This document shows, in pieces, positions 35,941 to 45,517 of a stretch of DNA of 64,000 bases (position 1 is the stretch's first letter; each line of letters begins with the position of its first letter). The position numbers and the translations under genes were made by a program. This DNA comes from Sulfitobacter sp. OXR-159 (GTDB lineage Bacteria > Pseudomonadota > Alphaproteobacteria > Rhodobacterales > Rhodobacteraceae). The stretch covers positions 877,001 through 941,000 of the forward strand of contig NZ_CP139707.1 of the NCBI RefSeq assembly GCF_034377145.1, in the 5' to 3' direction. The notes under the pieces were generated by a model. It was not told the origin of the DNA and did not search any database. It saw only the letters and a program-made list of their open reading frames with translations.

Positions 35941-36088
35941 GGCAAGCTTGAACCACGCAACCCCGGCGTTACGTCACCCTAGTGTGACGTTGCGTTTGTT
36001 GCCGCCGATTGCTTGCGAAACGGCGCGTTTCACCGCAATCTGGCGCGAGGAGAATAAGCCGGAACACCGGCATAGGGGAGGAGACACC

Positions 36089-37969
36089 ATGACATTCGCC
36101 GGGATCGAAGACCGCAATGCCATCGCGGCGGAAATGCCGTGGGAAGACCGCGACGTGGCCAAGACGCTCTACGGAATGCTGAGCAATACGACCGCGAAAT
36201 TCCCCAACCACAATGCCGTCAGCTATCAGATATTCTCAGGCCCCAAAGACAAGGCCGAAACGCTGAGCTGGCAAGAGTTGCATGGCCGTGTGACGCAGGC
36301 CGCGAACCTGTTCCGCAGCCTGGGCGTGGGCGAGAAAGACGTGGTGGCCTATGTGCTGCCGAACTGTAACGAGACGACGATCACCCTGCTGGGCGGCGCC
36401 GTGGCCGGGATCGTCAGCCCGATCAACCCGTTGCTGGATGCCGAACAGATCGGCGCGATCCTGCGCGAGGTCGGCGCATCGGTCGTCGTTACCCTGCGGC
36501 CTTTCCCCAAAACGGATGTGGCCCAAAAGACCGCCGAGGCGGTGCGCCTTGCGCCCAAGGTGCATACGGTGCTCGAAGTTGATCTGGTCCGCTATTTGAC
36601 CCCACCGAAAAGCTGGATCGTCCCGCTGGTGCGGCCCAAGGGGATGGTGAACAATCAGGCGAAATACCTCAACTTTAACGCCGAGATCGCCAAGCAGAAC
36701 ACTTCGCTCAACTTTGAGGATGTGCAAGAAGACCGCGTTGCCTGCTATTTCCACACCGGCGGCACCACCGGGATGCCCAAAGTCGCGCAGCACAAGTATT
36801 CCGGGCTGATCTACAACGGTTGGCTGGGCCATCGCCTGCTGTTCAGCGAGCAGGACAATATCATGTGTCCGCTGCCGCTGTTCCACGTCTTTGCCTGCCA
36901 CGTCATCTTGATGGCCGCCGTGTCTTCGGGCGCGCATGTGGTCTTTCCGACGCCGCAGGGCTATCGTGGGGACGGGGTCTTTGACAACTTCTGGAAGCTG
37001 GTCGAGCGGTGGAAGATCACCTTTATCATCACCGTGCCCACGGCAATTTCGGCCAAGATGCAGCGCCCGATCGATGCGGATGTCAGCACCGTAAAGACCG
37101 CCTTCTCCGGCTCGGCCCCGCTGCCGCTGGAACTCTTCCGCCGCTTTGAAAAGGCCACAGGGGTCACGCTGGTCGAAGGCTACGGCCTAACCGAGGCGAC
37201 CTGCCTTGTGTCCTGTAACCCGACGGATGGCCCCAAAAAGGTCGGCTCCATCGGCATCGCATTCCCCTATTCGGATGTGCGGATCATCAAGGGCACGGCA
37301 GACGGGCCAATTGACGCGGAAACGGATGAGATCGGCGAAATCTGCGTGTCGAACCCCGGTGTCTTTGCGGGCCATACCTATGTCGAAGAAGACAAGAACA
37401 AAGACCTCTTCTACCACGGCAAATACCTGCGCACTGGCGATCTGGGCCGTATTGACGCAGATGGCTACATCTGGATCACGGGCCGTGCCAAAGACCTGAT
37501 CATTCGCGGCGGTCACAACATCGACCCCGCCGAGATCGAAGAGGCGCTGCTGGGCCATGAGGCCGTCGCTTTTGCCGGGGCCATCGGCCAGCCCGACCCC
37601 CATGCGGGCGAGGTGCCCTGTGCCTTCGTCGAACTGGTGGAGGGCGCCAAGGTCACCGAAGAGGAACTGCTCGCCTTTGCGCGCGAGCATGTCGCCGAAC
37701 GGGCCGCCCAGCCAAAGCACCTCAAGATCATGGATGAGTTGCCCAAGACCGCCGTTGGCAAGATCTTTAAGCCCGACCTGCGCAAGGATGCGATCACGCG
37801 GGTCTATAATGGCAGCCTTGAGAAGGCGGGCTGTGCCGCGCGGGTGACCGACGTGATAGACGACAAAAAGCGGGGGTTGGTGGCTCAGGTCACTATGCAC
37901 GACGCCACGCATGACGACGTATCGAAAGTGCTCAGCGTCTATACGCGCCCTTGGGAGCCTGTGAGCTAA
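36089..37969 (+). CDS. AMP-forming acyl-CoA synthetase
   Basis: A 626-residue ANL-superfamily enzyme that activates a carboxylic acid to an acyl-CoA through an acyl-AMP. The P-loop is CYFHTGGTTGMPKVAQHK, the A5 motif EGYGLTEATC, A7 YLRTGDLGRID, A8 GRAKDLIIRGGHNIDPAEIE, and the A10 lysine lies in PKTAVGKIFKP. It resembles long- or medium-chain and aromatic acyl ligases; the substrate is unclear. The start is ATG 36089 with GGGGAGGAG upstream. Confidence 0.9.
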   Translation: MTFAGIEDRNAIAAEMPWEDRDVAKTLYGMLSNTTAKFPNHNAVSYQIFSGPKDKAETLSWQELHGRVTQAANLFRSLGVGEKDVVAYVLPNCNETTITLLGGAVAGIVSPINPLLDAEQIGAILREVGASVVVTLRPFPKTDVAQKTAEAVRLAPKVHTVLEVDLVRYLTPPKSWIVPLVRPKGMVNNQAKYLNFNAEIAKQNTSLNFEDVQEDRVACYFHTGGTTGMPKVAQHKYSGLIYNGWLGHRLLFSEQDNIMCPLPLFHVFACHVILMAAVSSGAHVVFPTPQGYRGDGVFDNFWKLVERWKITFIITVPTAISAKMQRPIDADVSTVKTAFSGSAPLPLELFRRFEKATGVTLVEGYGLTEATCLVSCNPTDGPKKVGSIGIAFPYSDVRIIKGTADGPIDAETDEIGEICVSNPGVFAGHTYVEEDKNKDLFYHGKYLRTGDLGRIDADGYIWITGRAKDLIIRGGHNIDPAEIEEALLGHEAVAFAGAIGQPDPHAGEVPCAFVELVEGAKVTEEELLAFAREHVAERAAQPKHLKIMDELPKTAVGKIFKPDLRKDAITRVYNGSLEKAGCAARVTDVIDDKKRGLVAQVTMHDATHDDVSKVLSVYTRPWEPVS

Positions 37970-38177
37970 ACGACTCAGACGGGTAGGGCGGCCTAGATCG
38001 CCCCCATTCCCCAAATTCCCCGATTGCAGCCCCGCTGCGTTGCGCCGATGCACATTTCCTGTGTATCGGCGCAAAAATTTTAAGCTGTTTACCTGTAGTT
38101 AGCCCCCGGCCTTTCGCGACAGGCATAGCGCCTATGCAAATTCTGCGGGTTCAAAACGGGGTCAGAGCGTACTACTT

Positions 38178-38212
38178 CTGCATTGCAGCATTGATAATGC
38201 ACTTGCAGCATT
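38178..38212. promoter_or_regulatory. Operator-like repeats ahead of the DUF1127 pair
   Basis: CTGCATTGCAG (38178-38188) fits the CTGC-N3-GCAG pattern bound by PhaR-type regulators in Paracoccus and relatives. TTGCAGCATT occurs twice exactly 20 bases apart (38183 and 38203), about two helix turns, with GCATT-GAT-AATGC as an inverted repeat between. The start codon is only 19 bases beyond. Regulator identity is inference. Confidence 0.5.
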
Positions 38213-38230
38213 CTGAAAGGAGTTGCGCTT

Positions 38231-38473
38231 ATGACGATGGCAATCTCACGTGGCACCACCCTGAGCTCCGCGCTCGATGGGCTTCATCACACCTATGACG
38301 GCATGCGCCGTCGTGTGGCCCAGATCAAGGCCCGGCGCGCAGCTTACAACCGAACTTTCACAGAACTTAACGTACTGAGTGATCGCGAACTGTCGGACAT
38401 CGGCATCGCGCGGTACGACATCCGGCGTGTTGCGTCGGAAGAACTTTCGAAGGAACAGACCTATGAAGTATGA
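38231..38473 (+). CDS. DUF1127-domain small protein
   Basis: An 80-residue protein with the DUF1127 core LNVLSDRELSDIGIARYDIRRVA at its C-terminus, and AAGGAG before the ATG. Small DUF1127 proteins bind RNA and take part in stress, phosphate or metabolic control in alphaproteobacteria. It overlaps the next gene by 11 bases. The N-terminal half (about 35 residues) is an extension not needed for the domain. Confidence 0.88.
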   Translation: MTMAISRGTTLSSALDGLHHTYDGMRRRVAQIKARRAAYNRTFTELNVLSDRELSDIGIARYDIRRVASEELSKEQTYEV

Positions 38474-38723
38474 CAACACCCTATCCGCCCCTCACGGTTT
38501 CTCCCTGCGTGACGCGACCGCTCCGGTATTCGGTGCGCTTGGCACCGCTGCTAGCAAAGTCGGCACCCTGCTGGCGCGTGGCGTCACCCAAATGCAGGTT
38601 TCGCGTATGCAGTCCGTCCTCAACAGCATGAGCGACGCACAGCTTGAGCGCGCGGGCATCGACCGCAACCAGATCCCGCAGCACGCCCAAGCGCTGGTGA
38701 CAGAAGAATACGACGGTCTGTAA
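38463..38723 (+). CDS. Second DUF1127-like small protein
   Basis: An 86-residue protein overlapping the previous gene by 11 bases. Its C-terminal half (MQSVLNSMSDAQLERAGIDRNQIPQHA) repeats the DUF1127 pattern in diverged form, so the pair may be an ancient duplication. The N-terminus (SLRDATAPVFGALGTAASKVG) is unrelated to the first protein. Confidence 0.75.
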   Translation: MKYDNTLSAPHGFSLRDATAPVFGALGTAASKVGTLLARGVTQMQVSRMQSVLNSMSDAQLERAGIDRNQIPQHAQALVTEEYDGL

Positions 38724-38862
38724 GCCGCAGCGCTTATGACCTTTAGCAATCAATGTCGCGCCCTGCGCGCTGCATTGTCAGGTGCCGGACCCCGCTCCTC
38801 CTTCCCGGGTTGATCTGACACCGCATATTAACGGTCCTCCTCCTCCCGGACCCGTTATACCG

Positions 38863-38896
38863 ACCGGCAAGCTTACCTCCTCCCAAGCTTGCCGGT
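38863..38896. terminator. Perfect 12-bp hairpin between convergent genes
   Basis: ACCGGCAAGCTT pairs perfectly with AAGCTTGCCGGT around a ten-base loop, between the plus-strand DUF1127 pair and the minus-strand dtd gene. There is no T-run on either side, so it is terminator-like rather than a classic intrinsic terminator. Confidence 0.5.
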
Positions 38897-38916
38897 CCAT
38901 GCTTTCTGCCGCAATA

Positions 38917-39363
38917 TCAAGGCGCTGCGCTGTCGAGCCAGAGGGTCACCGGCCCATCGTTGACCAGTGCCACGGCCATATCCGCGCCGAACCGCCCGGT
39001 CTGCACAGGGATGTCGAGCCCGGCGAGACTGCGGGCGAAATGGGTGTAGAGCGCCTCGGCCATCTCGGGCTTTGCCGCGCCGGAAAAGCCGGGGCGTTTG
39101 CCGCGCGAGGTATCGGCGGCGAGGGTGAATTGGCTCACCGCCAAGGCCGCGCCGCCGGTTTGCGCAAGGCTCAGGTTCATCTTGCCGCCTTCATCCTTGA
39201 ACAGCCGGAGTTTAGAGATTTTCAGGGCGAGTTTCTCGGCGGTTTCTTCGGTGTCTTCGGGCATGGCACAAACAAGGATCAGCAGGCCGGGGCCGATCTC
39301 TCCGATAACCTCACCCTCGACCGTGACCGACGCCTCGGTCACCCGTTGCAGCAATGCGCGCAT
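38917..39363 (-). CDS. dtd: D-aminoacyl-tRNA deacylase
   Basis: A 148-residue enzyme that hydrolyses D-amino acids wrongly attached to tRNA. The start [17 protein letters not shown], the [21 protein letters not shown] motif and the [18 protein letters not shown] motif (the Gly-cisPro-like active site) are diagnostic. Its ATG begins one base beyond the nitroreductase stop, so they are one operon. Confidence 0.95.
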   Translation of the reverse strand: MRALLQRVTEASVTVEGEVIGEIGPGLLILVCAMPEDTEETAEKLALKISKLRLFKDEGGKMNLSLAQTGGAALAVSQFTLAADTSRGKRPGFSGAAKPEMAEALYTHFARSLAGLDIPVQTGRFGADMAVALVNDGPVTLWLDSAAP

Positions 39364-39364
39364 G

Positions 39365-40042
39365 TCAGTCTTTCCAATCGATAATCTCTGAGGGGGCCGC
39401 CCGTTCGGTGCGAAAGCCATTGGCCGGATGCTTGGCATCGGCATAGCCGAATGAGATCGCGCAGAGCACCAGCCGATCCTCGGGCAGATCAAGCACCTCA
39501 CGCACCAAAGGCGCATAGGCGGCGATGGCGGCCTGCGGGATGCTGGCCACGCCAAGCGCCGTCGCGGCGAGGGTGAAGGCCGTGACGAAGCCGCCGCAGT
39601 CCATCGCACCATAGGGGCCAAGCTCGCTCGGGGCGGTCACGATGGCCACATGCGGCGCGTCGAAAAGCGCGTAGTTGCGCAGCATCTGTGCCTTGCGCGC
39701 GTCGCGGTCGGATTTGGCGATGCCCACCGCGTCGTAGAGTTGGAAGCCACAGGTGCGGCGACGCTCGGCATAGGCGCCTGAATAGCCTGTGGGCCACGGC
39801 AGGTCCGGCTCCACCGGGGTATTTGCGCTTGCGGCCTCAAGCAGTGCGGCGCGAAAGGCGTCGGTGCCCGCGCCGCGCGTTACGGTCACCTGCCATGGCT
39901 GCGCATTGCACCATGAGGGCACGTGACGCGCGGCGCTGACGATCTGGGTGATGGTCTCCTCAGGCAGCGGGTCAGAGAGAAAGGCGCGACAGGAGTAGCG
40001 GGCCTGCAAGAGGTCGGTGAATTGGTCATAGGTCTGGGTCAT
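39365..40042 (-). CDS. Nitroreductase-family FMN oxidoreductase
   Basis: A 225-residue protein with [17 protein letters not shown] (FMN contact), [12 protein letters not shown] and [17 protein letters not shown]. It reduces nitro or quinone compounds with NAD(P)H. It overlaps the zinc-ribbon gene by four bases (ATGA). Confidence 0.9.
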   Translation of the reverse strand: MTQTYDQFTDLLQARYSCRAFLSDPLPEETITQIVSAARHVPSWCNAQPWQVTVTRGAGTDAFRAALLEAASANTPVEPDLPWPTGYSGAYAERRRTCGFQLYDAVGIAKSDRDARKAQMLRNYALFDAPHVAIVTAPSELGPYGAMDCGGFVTAFTLAATALGVASIPQAAIAAYAPLVREVLDLPEDRLVLCAISFGYADAKHPANGFRTERAAPSEIIDWKD

Positions 40043-41151
40043 TGCTGGGCCATGAAATAGCCGACGATGGCGGCGGCGATCAGCCCCAGCACCACGGCGA
40101 AGGTGATCTTGATCGCGGAATAGGGCCGTTCGCCCTGCACCTTGCCGGAGTGGCCATTCACCACAAAGCGATAGGTCTTGCCGCGGTATTTATACGCGGC
40201 CAGCCAGACCGGCAGCAGGATATGTTTAAAGGTCACATCGCTGATCTGCGTGTTGATGTCATGCACCCGCTGGCGGTCCCCGCCGATGTCGAATTTCACG
40301 TCCCGTTCAATCACCCGGTCCATATGGGCGCGGGCCTGAACAAAGCCTTCCTCCAGCGTGATGCCGTAAGCCTCGGCCCGGAAACCGGCGAGGTATTCCG
40401 GCGCATAGGGCTCCAGCGCCGAGAGGTCCCAAGGGTGCAGCGCATCGGTGTGTTTCTTGGGCAAAGAGCGCGAGGCAAGCACCAGCACATCGTCAAAGAA
40501 CCGCGCAACCCGGCCCGATGCCGCCCGCCAACGGATTTTCGGCACCTGCTGCTGCACCCGTTTTCCATCGCGCATAACGGTGCGTGTGACGTAATAGACC
40601 GTGCCCCGCTCCCCGCGATAGCTGGAGGCGGTCTGTGCGTCATAGGTCCAGAACGGCACGTAAATACCCTGCATCCGGCGGCCCTTGCGGGCATATTGCT
40701 GCAGGCCATTGGGCGCGAACCAAAGACCGCCGAGCCAGTCTTTCATGGCATTGCGGGCGCTTTCTTCGGGCAGGGCAAAGGGCAGCACGGCGCGGGGTTT
40801 GATATGTCGGTTGGTGCCGGTGTCGATCACCACGGGCGTGGCGCAGAAGGGGCATTCGGCGGCGTGTTTGCCGGGCTCGAATTCCACCTGCGCCGCGCAA
40901 TTGGGGCAGGTGGTGACGCGGGTCTCTTCCATTTCGGCAGCGGGCAGGGCGGATTGCAAGCCTGCGCGGAAATCTTGCTCGGCGATGGCATGGGCGTGGC
41001 GGCCCGTGCCGTCGATAGGCTCCACATTGCCGCAGTGATCGCAGATCAGCAGCGACTGCGCCGGATCAAAGCGCATGTCAGAGCCGCAGGTGTCACAGGG
41101 GAAACGGTGCTCTTCTAGCGGGGCGGCGGGGGGCAGATCGGTGGCGGACAT
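40039..41151 (-). CDS. Membrane-anchored protein with two zinc ribbons
   Basis: A 370-residue protein. Two zinc ribbons lie at about residues 19-41 (CDTCGSDMRF, CDHCGN) and 82-103 (CPNCAAQ, CPFC). A central region (GIYVPFWTYDAQTASSYRGERG) and a late VTFKHILLPVWLAAYKYRGKTYRFVVNG motif follow, then one C-terminal membrane helix (AVVLGLIAAAIVGYFM). This layout resembles the membrane partners of SPFH proteins, such as Bacillus YdjG, and the SPFH gene is just upstream. The function is unknown. Confidence 0.8.
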   Translation of the reverse strand: MSATDLPPAAPLEEHRFPCDTCGSDMRFDPAQSLLICDHCGNVEPIDGTGRHAHAIAEQDFRAGLQSALPAAEMEETRVTTCPNCAAQVEFEPGKHAAECPFCATPVVIDTGTNRHIKPRAVLPFALPEESARNAMKDWLGGLWFAPNGLQQYARKGRRMQGIYVPFWTYDAQTASSYRGERGTVYYVTRTVMRDGKRVQQQVPKIRWRAASGRVARFFDDVLVLASRSLPKKHTDALHPWDLSALEPYAPEYLAGFRAEAYGITLEEGFVQARAHMDRVIERDVKFDIGGDRQRVHDINTQISDVTFKHILLPVWLAAYKYRGKTYRFVVNGHSGKVQGERPYSAIKITFAVVLGLIAAAIVGYFMAQQ

Positions 41152-41267
41152 AAGGGGTGCTTTGCAAGGTCAATCGCGGCGGTGCGGATGGGGGGGGCGC
41201 AGCCCTAGAGGGGGCCACGGGGGGCAGGCCGTCTGCGCGCAAAGGTGTTATCCCTCGCGCCAGCGTA

Positions 41268-42383
41268 TCAGGCCGGGGGTGGCGGCGGTGGCATCACGGT
41301 AAAGAGCTGCGCCAGCTCGGCCACATCCTCGGCCCGCTGCCAACCATCTTGGCCCGGCGTCCAGACCAGAGCATCGCGCCCGAGGCTGCCTTCGGTCACT
41401 TTGCGGCCCATCGCGGCCTTGGAAAAGGGCCCGGAGGTCGCGCCATCTTTGGCGATATGCCAGACCTTCTCGACCGGCGGCGGAGGCGGCGGCACGGGGG
41501 CCGCAGCGGTGGGGGCAGGGCGCGCGCCCCAAGGGCCGGCCTGCGCGCTGGCGGCCTGCGCCATGCTCATGCCCAGACCCGCGCCGAGGCCGGTTTGCAT
41601 CGCCGCCCCGCCCGCGCCATCGCGGCCAAGCGCCTCAGCCGCTTGGAACTGCATGTATTCGTTAAGGTTTCTGACCACGCCCATGGAGGTGCGTTTGTCC
41701 ATCACCGCCTCTACCGCGGGCGGAAGGGAGATGTTCTCGATGTAGAGCTCGGGCATCGCCAGCCCGTATTCGGCGATCTGTGCGGCGATGTCTTTGCCGA
41801 CCAATTGCCCCAATTCACGGGTGTTCGCAGCCATGTCGAGCACCGGAATGCCCGAACTTGCCAGTGTGCGCGAAAAGGCCTGCACGATGATGTTGCGGAT
41901 TTGGTAAGAGATTTCATCCATGGTGAATTCACCATCGGTGCCGACGATCTCGGTCAGGAACTTTGCCGGGTCGCTCACGCGGACCGAGTAGGTGCCATAG
42001 GCGCGCAGGCGCACCGGGCCAAACTCAGGATCGCGGGCGATGATCGGGTTCTTGGTGCCCCATTTCAGATCGTTAAACCGGGTCGTGTTGACGAAGTAGA
42101 TTTCAGATTTGAACGGGCTTTTGAAGCCATGATCCCAATGCTGAAGCGAGGTCATGATCGGCATGTTGTTGGTCTCAAGCATATAGAGACCGGGAGTGAA
42201 GACATCCGCCAACTGCCCCTCATGCACAAAGACCGCGGCTTGCCCCTCGCGCACAGTCAGCTTGGCGCCGTATTTGATCTCATGGCCTTCACGCTCAAAC
42301 CGCCAAACCATGGTGTCGCGGGTGTCGTCGGTCCAGTGAATGACGTCGATGAACTGGCCGGAGAGGAAATCGAAAATGCCCAT
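41268..42383 (-). CDS. SPFH-domain protein with C-terminal GYF_2 domain
   Basis: A 371-residue protein of the YdjI / virion-core-like SPFH group: MGIFDFLSGQFIDVIHW, GQAAVFVHEGQLADVFTPG, and a coiled segment ending in the proline-rich linker. The C-terminal roughly 60 residues (VWHIAKDGATSGPFSKAAM, DALVWTPGQDGW) form a GYF_2 domain, likely to bind proline-rich peptides. No membrane helix is present, so it probably assembles on the inner face of the membrane through a partner. It is followed by the zinc-ribbon gene after 116 bases. Confidence 0.85.
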   Translation of the reverse strand: MGIFDFLSGQFIDVIHWTDDTRDTMVWRFEREGHEIKYGAKLTVREGQAAVFVHEGQLADVFTPGLYMLETNNMPIMTSLQHWDHGFKSPFKSEIYFVNTTRFNDLKWGTKNPIIARDPEFGPVRLRAYGTYSVRVSDPAKFLTEIVGTDGEFTMDEISYQIRNIIVQAFSRTLASSGIPVLDMAANTRELGQLVGKDIAAQIAEYGLAMPELYIENISLPPAVEAVMDKRTSMGVVRNLNEYMQFQAAEALGRDGAGGAAMQTGLGAGLGMSMAQAASAQAGPWGARPAPTAAAPVPPPPPPVEKVWHIAKDGATSGPFSKAAMGRKVTEGSLGRDALVWTPGQDGWQRAEDVAELAQLFTVMPPPPPPA

Positions 42384-42418
42384 GGGAATGGTCCTTATTC
42401 TTTCGTCGTAAAGCTGCG

Positions 42419-43381
42419 TTACACCGGCCCGTCCGTCAACTCGCGTGCGATGATCCGGGTGATCGGGTTGACCTGCTCTGCTGTCATGCCGGGGCGCAGA
42501 CGCTTGTCATAGAGCATCTTGAGCAGGAGTTCGTCGTGTTTGGTCAGCAAGGCGAATTCGTCGTCATCGTTAAAGATCGACGGGCGTGCGGCGGGGCTGT
42601 CATTGGCCAGACCCAAGCCTTGGGCCAGTTCTTCGTGGATGCACGACAGCCGCAGCAACCCGGGGTTTTCCGAGCGGATCACCGCCACGGCGGCGGTATA
42701 GACATTCGGGTGGTCGCCCGCGGCATAGGCGGCCACGGCGCAATAGGTGTCGCGGCGCATGTTGCGCATCGCACGGAGCGACGATGGGCTTACGCCCGCG
42801 ACCTTTTCCGCAGCATGGGTCAAAGCATCGACCCGGTCATCTTCAGAAGCTACAACCACTATGAAATTAGGCGTGCCTGTCGTTGAGATCGGATGCCCCG
42901 TAACCCGGGCAAGGCGTCGCGCGAAAGCCTTGATGTTGGTGGTGTCAGAGCGGCGTTGCGACGGGGGGATGCTATCACCGAAGATGATCTGCATGTGCAC
43001 AGGCCCTTCCCAGCGGCGCAGGGGACTGGCCCCACCGTGGCCGGAAAAATTGCCGTCATATTCGTTATAAAGGGCGATCTGCTCAAAGTTGCGGACCAGC
43101 ATTTCGCTGGTAAAGGGCGTGTCATCACCGCCACCGTCTTGGCGCAGCAAATCCTGGTTCAACTGCGCCTTCTCAACTTGATGCAAATAGCTGCGCAGCA
43201 TGGCGCTTTTTTGCGAAGTGGGTTTGGCCACCACAGCCGGAGAGGGGGGCTTTGCCACAGGGCGAGCCTGCGGCTTGGCGACCTGTTGCAAGACGGGCGC
43301 GGGTTCGGCGCAGGCCAGCAATAGCATGCTCAGCGCCAGCGCCCCCCCGGCGCGCAGTTTTCTGCGCAGACGTTCTTGCAT
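42419..43381 (-). CDS. DUF2927 lipoprotein
   Basis: A 320-residue protein with a lipoprotein signal (LALSMLLLACAEP, lipobox LLAC) after a basic start. The DUF2927 region is from about residue 120, with SCIHEELAQGLGLANDSP containing an HExxQ-like motif and PSIFNDDDEFALLTKHD. The family is unstudied. The start is ATG 43381; the frame runs upstream but into telA. Confidence 0.82.
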   Translation of the reverse strand: MQERLRRKLRAGGALALSMLLLACAEPAPVLQQVAKPQARPVAKPPSPAVVAKPTSQKSAMLRSYLHQVEKAQLNQDLLRQDGGGDDTPFTSEMLVRNFEQIALYNEYDGNFSGHGGASPLRRWEGPVHMQIIFGDSIPPSQRRSDTTNIKAFARRLARVTGHPISTTGTPNFIVVVASEDDRVDALTHAAEKVAGVSPSSLRAMRNMRRDTYCAVAAYAAGDHPNVYTAAVAVIRSENPGLLRLSCIHEELAQGLGLANDSPAARPSIFNDDDEFALLTKHDELLLKMLYDKRLRPGMTAEQVNPITRIIARELTDGPV

Positions 43382-43403
43382 TACCTGTTCCCCCACGTCG
43401 GTC

Positions 43404-44603
43404 TTAGCTTGGCACCGCATTGCCTGTGGTGTCGCCCAAGCCCGTTTCGCGGGCCTTAGCGGCGGCCAGCGTGTCGCGCAGACGGCCTTCCATTTCCTGC
43501 AACTCCTTCTCGGCATTGGCGCGTTTTGCCTTGCCTTCATCGGCGATCTGCAGGGATTCTTCGATGGTGCCGATCAGGTCTTCGTTGGCCTGTTTCACCG
43601 CTTCGATGTCGAAGACGCCGCGCTCCATTTCCTGACGGATCACCTTGTTGCTGTCACGCAGGTTCTTGGCGTTGGAGGTGAGCAATTCGTTGGTCAGGTC
43701 ATTCGCCTCGCGCACCGCATTAGCCGCGTCACCGCTGCGCTGGATGGTCACGGCTTGGGCCAGTTGCGTTTCCCACAGCGGCACGGTGTTCACCAAGGTC
43801 GAGTTGATCTTGGTCACGAGGCTTTTGTCGTTCTCTTGCACCAGACGGATCGAAGGCAGGGATTGCATGGTGACCTGACGTGTCAGTTTCAGATCATGCA
43901 CCCGACGCTCCAGATCATCGCGGGCGGCACGCAGGTCACGGAGTTCCTGCGCCCGCATCACCTGATCGTCTTCGTTCGCCTTATCCAGCGCGGTCTGTTT
44001 GGCGGGGATGGTCTTGTGATCCAGTTCAACAATCTTGGCCTCACCGGCCGAGATATAGAGCGCCAGTTCGTCGTAGAATTGCAGCGTCTTTTCATAAAGC
44101 AGGTCGAGCGATTTGATGTCTTTCAACAGCGTATGCTCATGCGCCAGCAGGTTGTCCGTGATCCGGTCGATCTGGCCTTGTACCTCTTCGAAACGCGCGG
44201 TGAATTTGGCGAATGGGGTGGCACGGCCCAGCAATTTTTCCCACCAGCTTTGTTTGCGCCGCACGTCCAGCTCAGAGACCGAGAAGCCGCGGATCGCGCT
44301 GACCATGGTGCGCAGGCTATCGCCCGCGGGGCCGACATCCTTGTTGCGCACATCGGCCAGCATGGATTGGCTGATCTCTTGCAACTCGGCCTGCGCGGCA
44401 GAGCCGAAGCTGACGATGGATTGCGTATCGGTCACGTCGATCTCGGCCATACGCTTTTGGATTTCCGCGCTCTGTGCGGCATCAGCTTTGGCCAATGGCA
44501 CGATGGCCTTGGCATCCGCCGGTTCGGGCAAAACGGTTGCGTTCACTTCTTCCACCAACCCTTGCGATTGGGCAGCTTTTTCACGGAGGGCATCGGTCAT
44601 CAC
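43404..44603 (-). CDS. TelA-family toxic anion resistance protein
   Basis: A 399-residue mostly helical protein: ESSQ-free N-terminus, then FGSAAQAELQEISQSML, WWEKLLGRATPFAKF and LTRQVTMQSLPSIRLVQENDK, the TelA/KlaA signature, with a long coiled-coil end. It is linked to tellurite and antibiotic resistance in other bacteria by an unknown mechanism. It overlaps the XpaC-like gene by four bases. Confidence 0.9.
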   Translation of the reverse strand: MMTDALREKAAQSQGLVEEVNATVLPEPADAKAIVPLAKADAAQSAEIQKRMAEIDVTDTQSIVSFGSAAQAELQEISQSMLADVRNKDVGPAGDSLRTMVSAIRGFSVSELDVRRKQSWWEKLLGRATPFAKFTARFEEVQGQIDRITDNLLAHEHTLLKDIKSLDLLYEKTLQFYDELALYISAGEAKIVELDHKTIPAKQTALDKANEDDQVMRAQELRDLRAARDDLERRVHDLKLTRQVTMQSLPSIRLVQENDKSLVTKINSTLVNTVPLWETQLAQAVTIQRSGDAANAVREANDLTNELLTSNAKNLRDSNKVIRQEMERGVFDIEAVKQANEDLIGTIEESLQIADEGKAKRANAEKELQEMEGRLRDTLAAAKARETGLGDTTGNAVPS

Positions 44604-45514
44604 TGATCTTCCTTGGTATTTGCAGGGGCGGGCTGTTCCAGTCGGACTCCCTCGCGGGAGAGGCGTTCACGCAGCACGTCGATTTCCACGTTCAGATCGC
44701 TGCGGTCGTCCAGCAGGGACTTCGCTGTGCGGGCGGCAAAGTTCTGATCCAGATCGTCGAGCAAAGCGAGGTAGTCGTCGCGGGCTTGCGCGTCTTGGTT
44801 GCGGGCATAGAGGTCGGCGAATTTCACCGTCGCATCATGCGCGCCGCGCAGATAGACGACAAGGTATTTGCGGGCGGCGGTCAGGTCGCGGGGGTCTTCT
44901 TCGACGGTGCGGATCAAATGGCGGGCGGTTTCTTGGAACTCGGCCAGCCGTGCTTCGGCGCGCCGGTCGCCTGCACGCAAGATCGCTTGGCTCATGCCCG
45001 AGAGCAGCTTTTCGGCCTCATCTACCACGCGGGCGACGCGGTCTTGCTGGAAGGTGTCGATCCCCTCCATGCCTTTGTTCTGAAAGGGATCAATGCCAAA
45101 TGCCGCAAGGTGCAGGGCCGTGGCCGCGAGGCCGTAGAGCAGGGCTGCGATAAGGCTCGGGTCATTGCTGAATGCAGCAAGGGCCGCGCCAGCGCCCGCC
45201 AATACTGCGGCCAGAATTTTGCGCGGCAGGACCGGGCGGCGGGCAACTTTGCGTTCGTGGTACTCCGCCTCGGCCAGAAGGCCGTCGCGCAGTAGCCAGA
45301 CGCCCGAGGCCAACAAAAACGCCCCGCCAAGGCCAAGGACCAGCGTGCCCGCGCCACCGATAAGCGAGGTTCCAGCCAGCAGGACCGGGGGCAGGAACAT
45401 CAGGTTCACCCGCCCGCCCACAGGATCGACCCGCAGGCGGCGGGTCTTGCGCGGGGTGCTGCCGGGGGTGGCGTCCGTGTCGGGGCTATATTTGCCGCCA
45501 AAGCGCTGCGCCAT
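44600..45514 (-). CDS. XpaC-family membrane protein (5-bromo-4-chloroindolyl phosphate hydrolysis protein)
   Basis: A 304-residue protein with two helical hairpins at the membrane near residues 38-72 and 100-140, then a long soluble helical domain (RVARVVDEAEKLLSGM, ARKYLVVYLRGAHDATVKFADLYAR). XpaC proteins regularly neighbour TelA. It starts at ATG 45514, three bases after the stop of the small membrane gene. Confidence 0.85.
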   Translation of the reverse strand: MAQRFGGKYSPDTDATPGSTPRKTRRLRVDPVGGRVNLMFLPPVLLAGTSLIGGAGTLVLGLGGAFLLASGVWLLRDGLLAEAEYHERKVARRPVLPRKILAAVLAGAGAALAAFSNDPSLIAALLYGLAATALHLAAFGIDPFQNKGMEGIDTFQQDRVARVVDEAEKLLSGMSQAILRAGDRRAEARLAEFQETARHLIRTVEEDPRDLTAARKYLVVYLRGAHDATVKFADLYARNQDAQARDDYLALLDDLDQNFAARTAKSLLDDRSDLNVEIDVLRERLSREGVRLEQPAPANTKEDQ

Positions 45515-45517
45515 GGA

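Noticed and set aside
38917..39621. 234-residue minus frame containing dtd
   Set aside because: Residues before MRALLQRV overlap the nitroreductase gene out of frame; the family start is at 39363.
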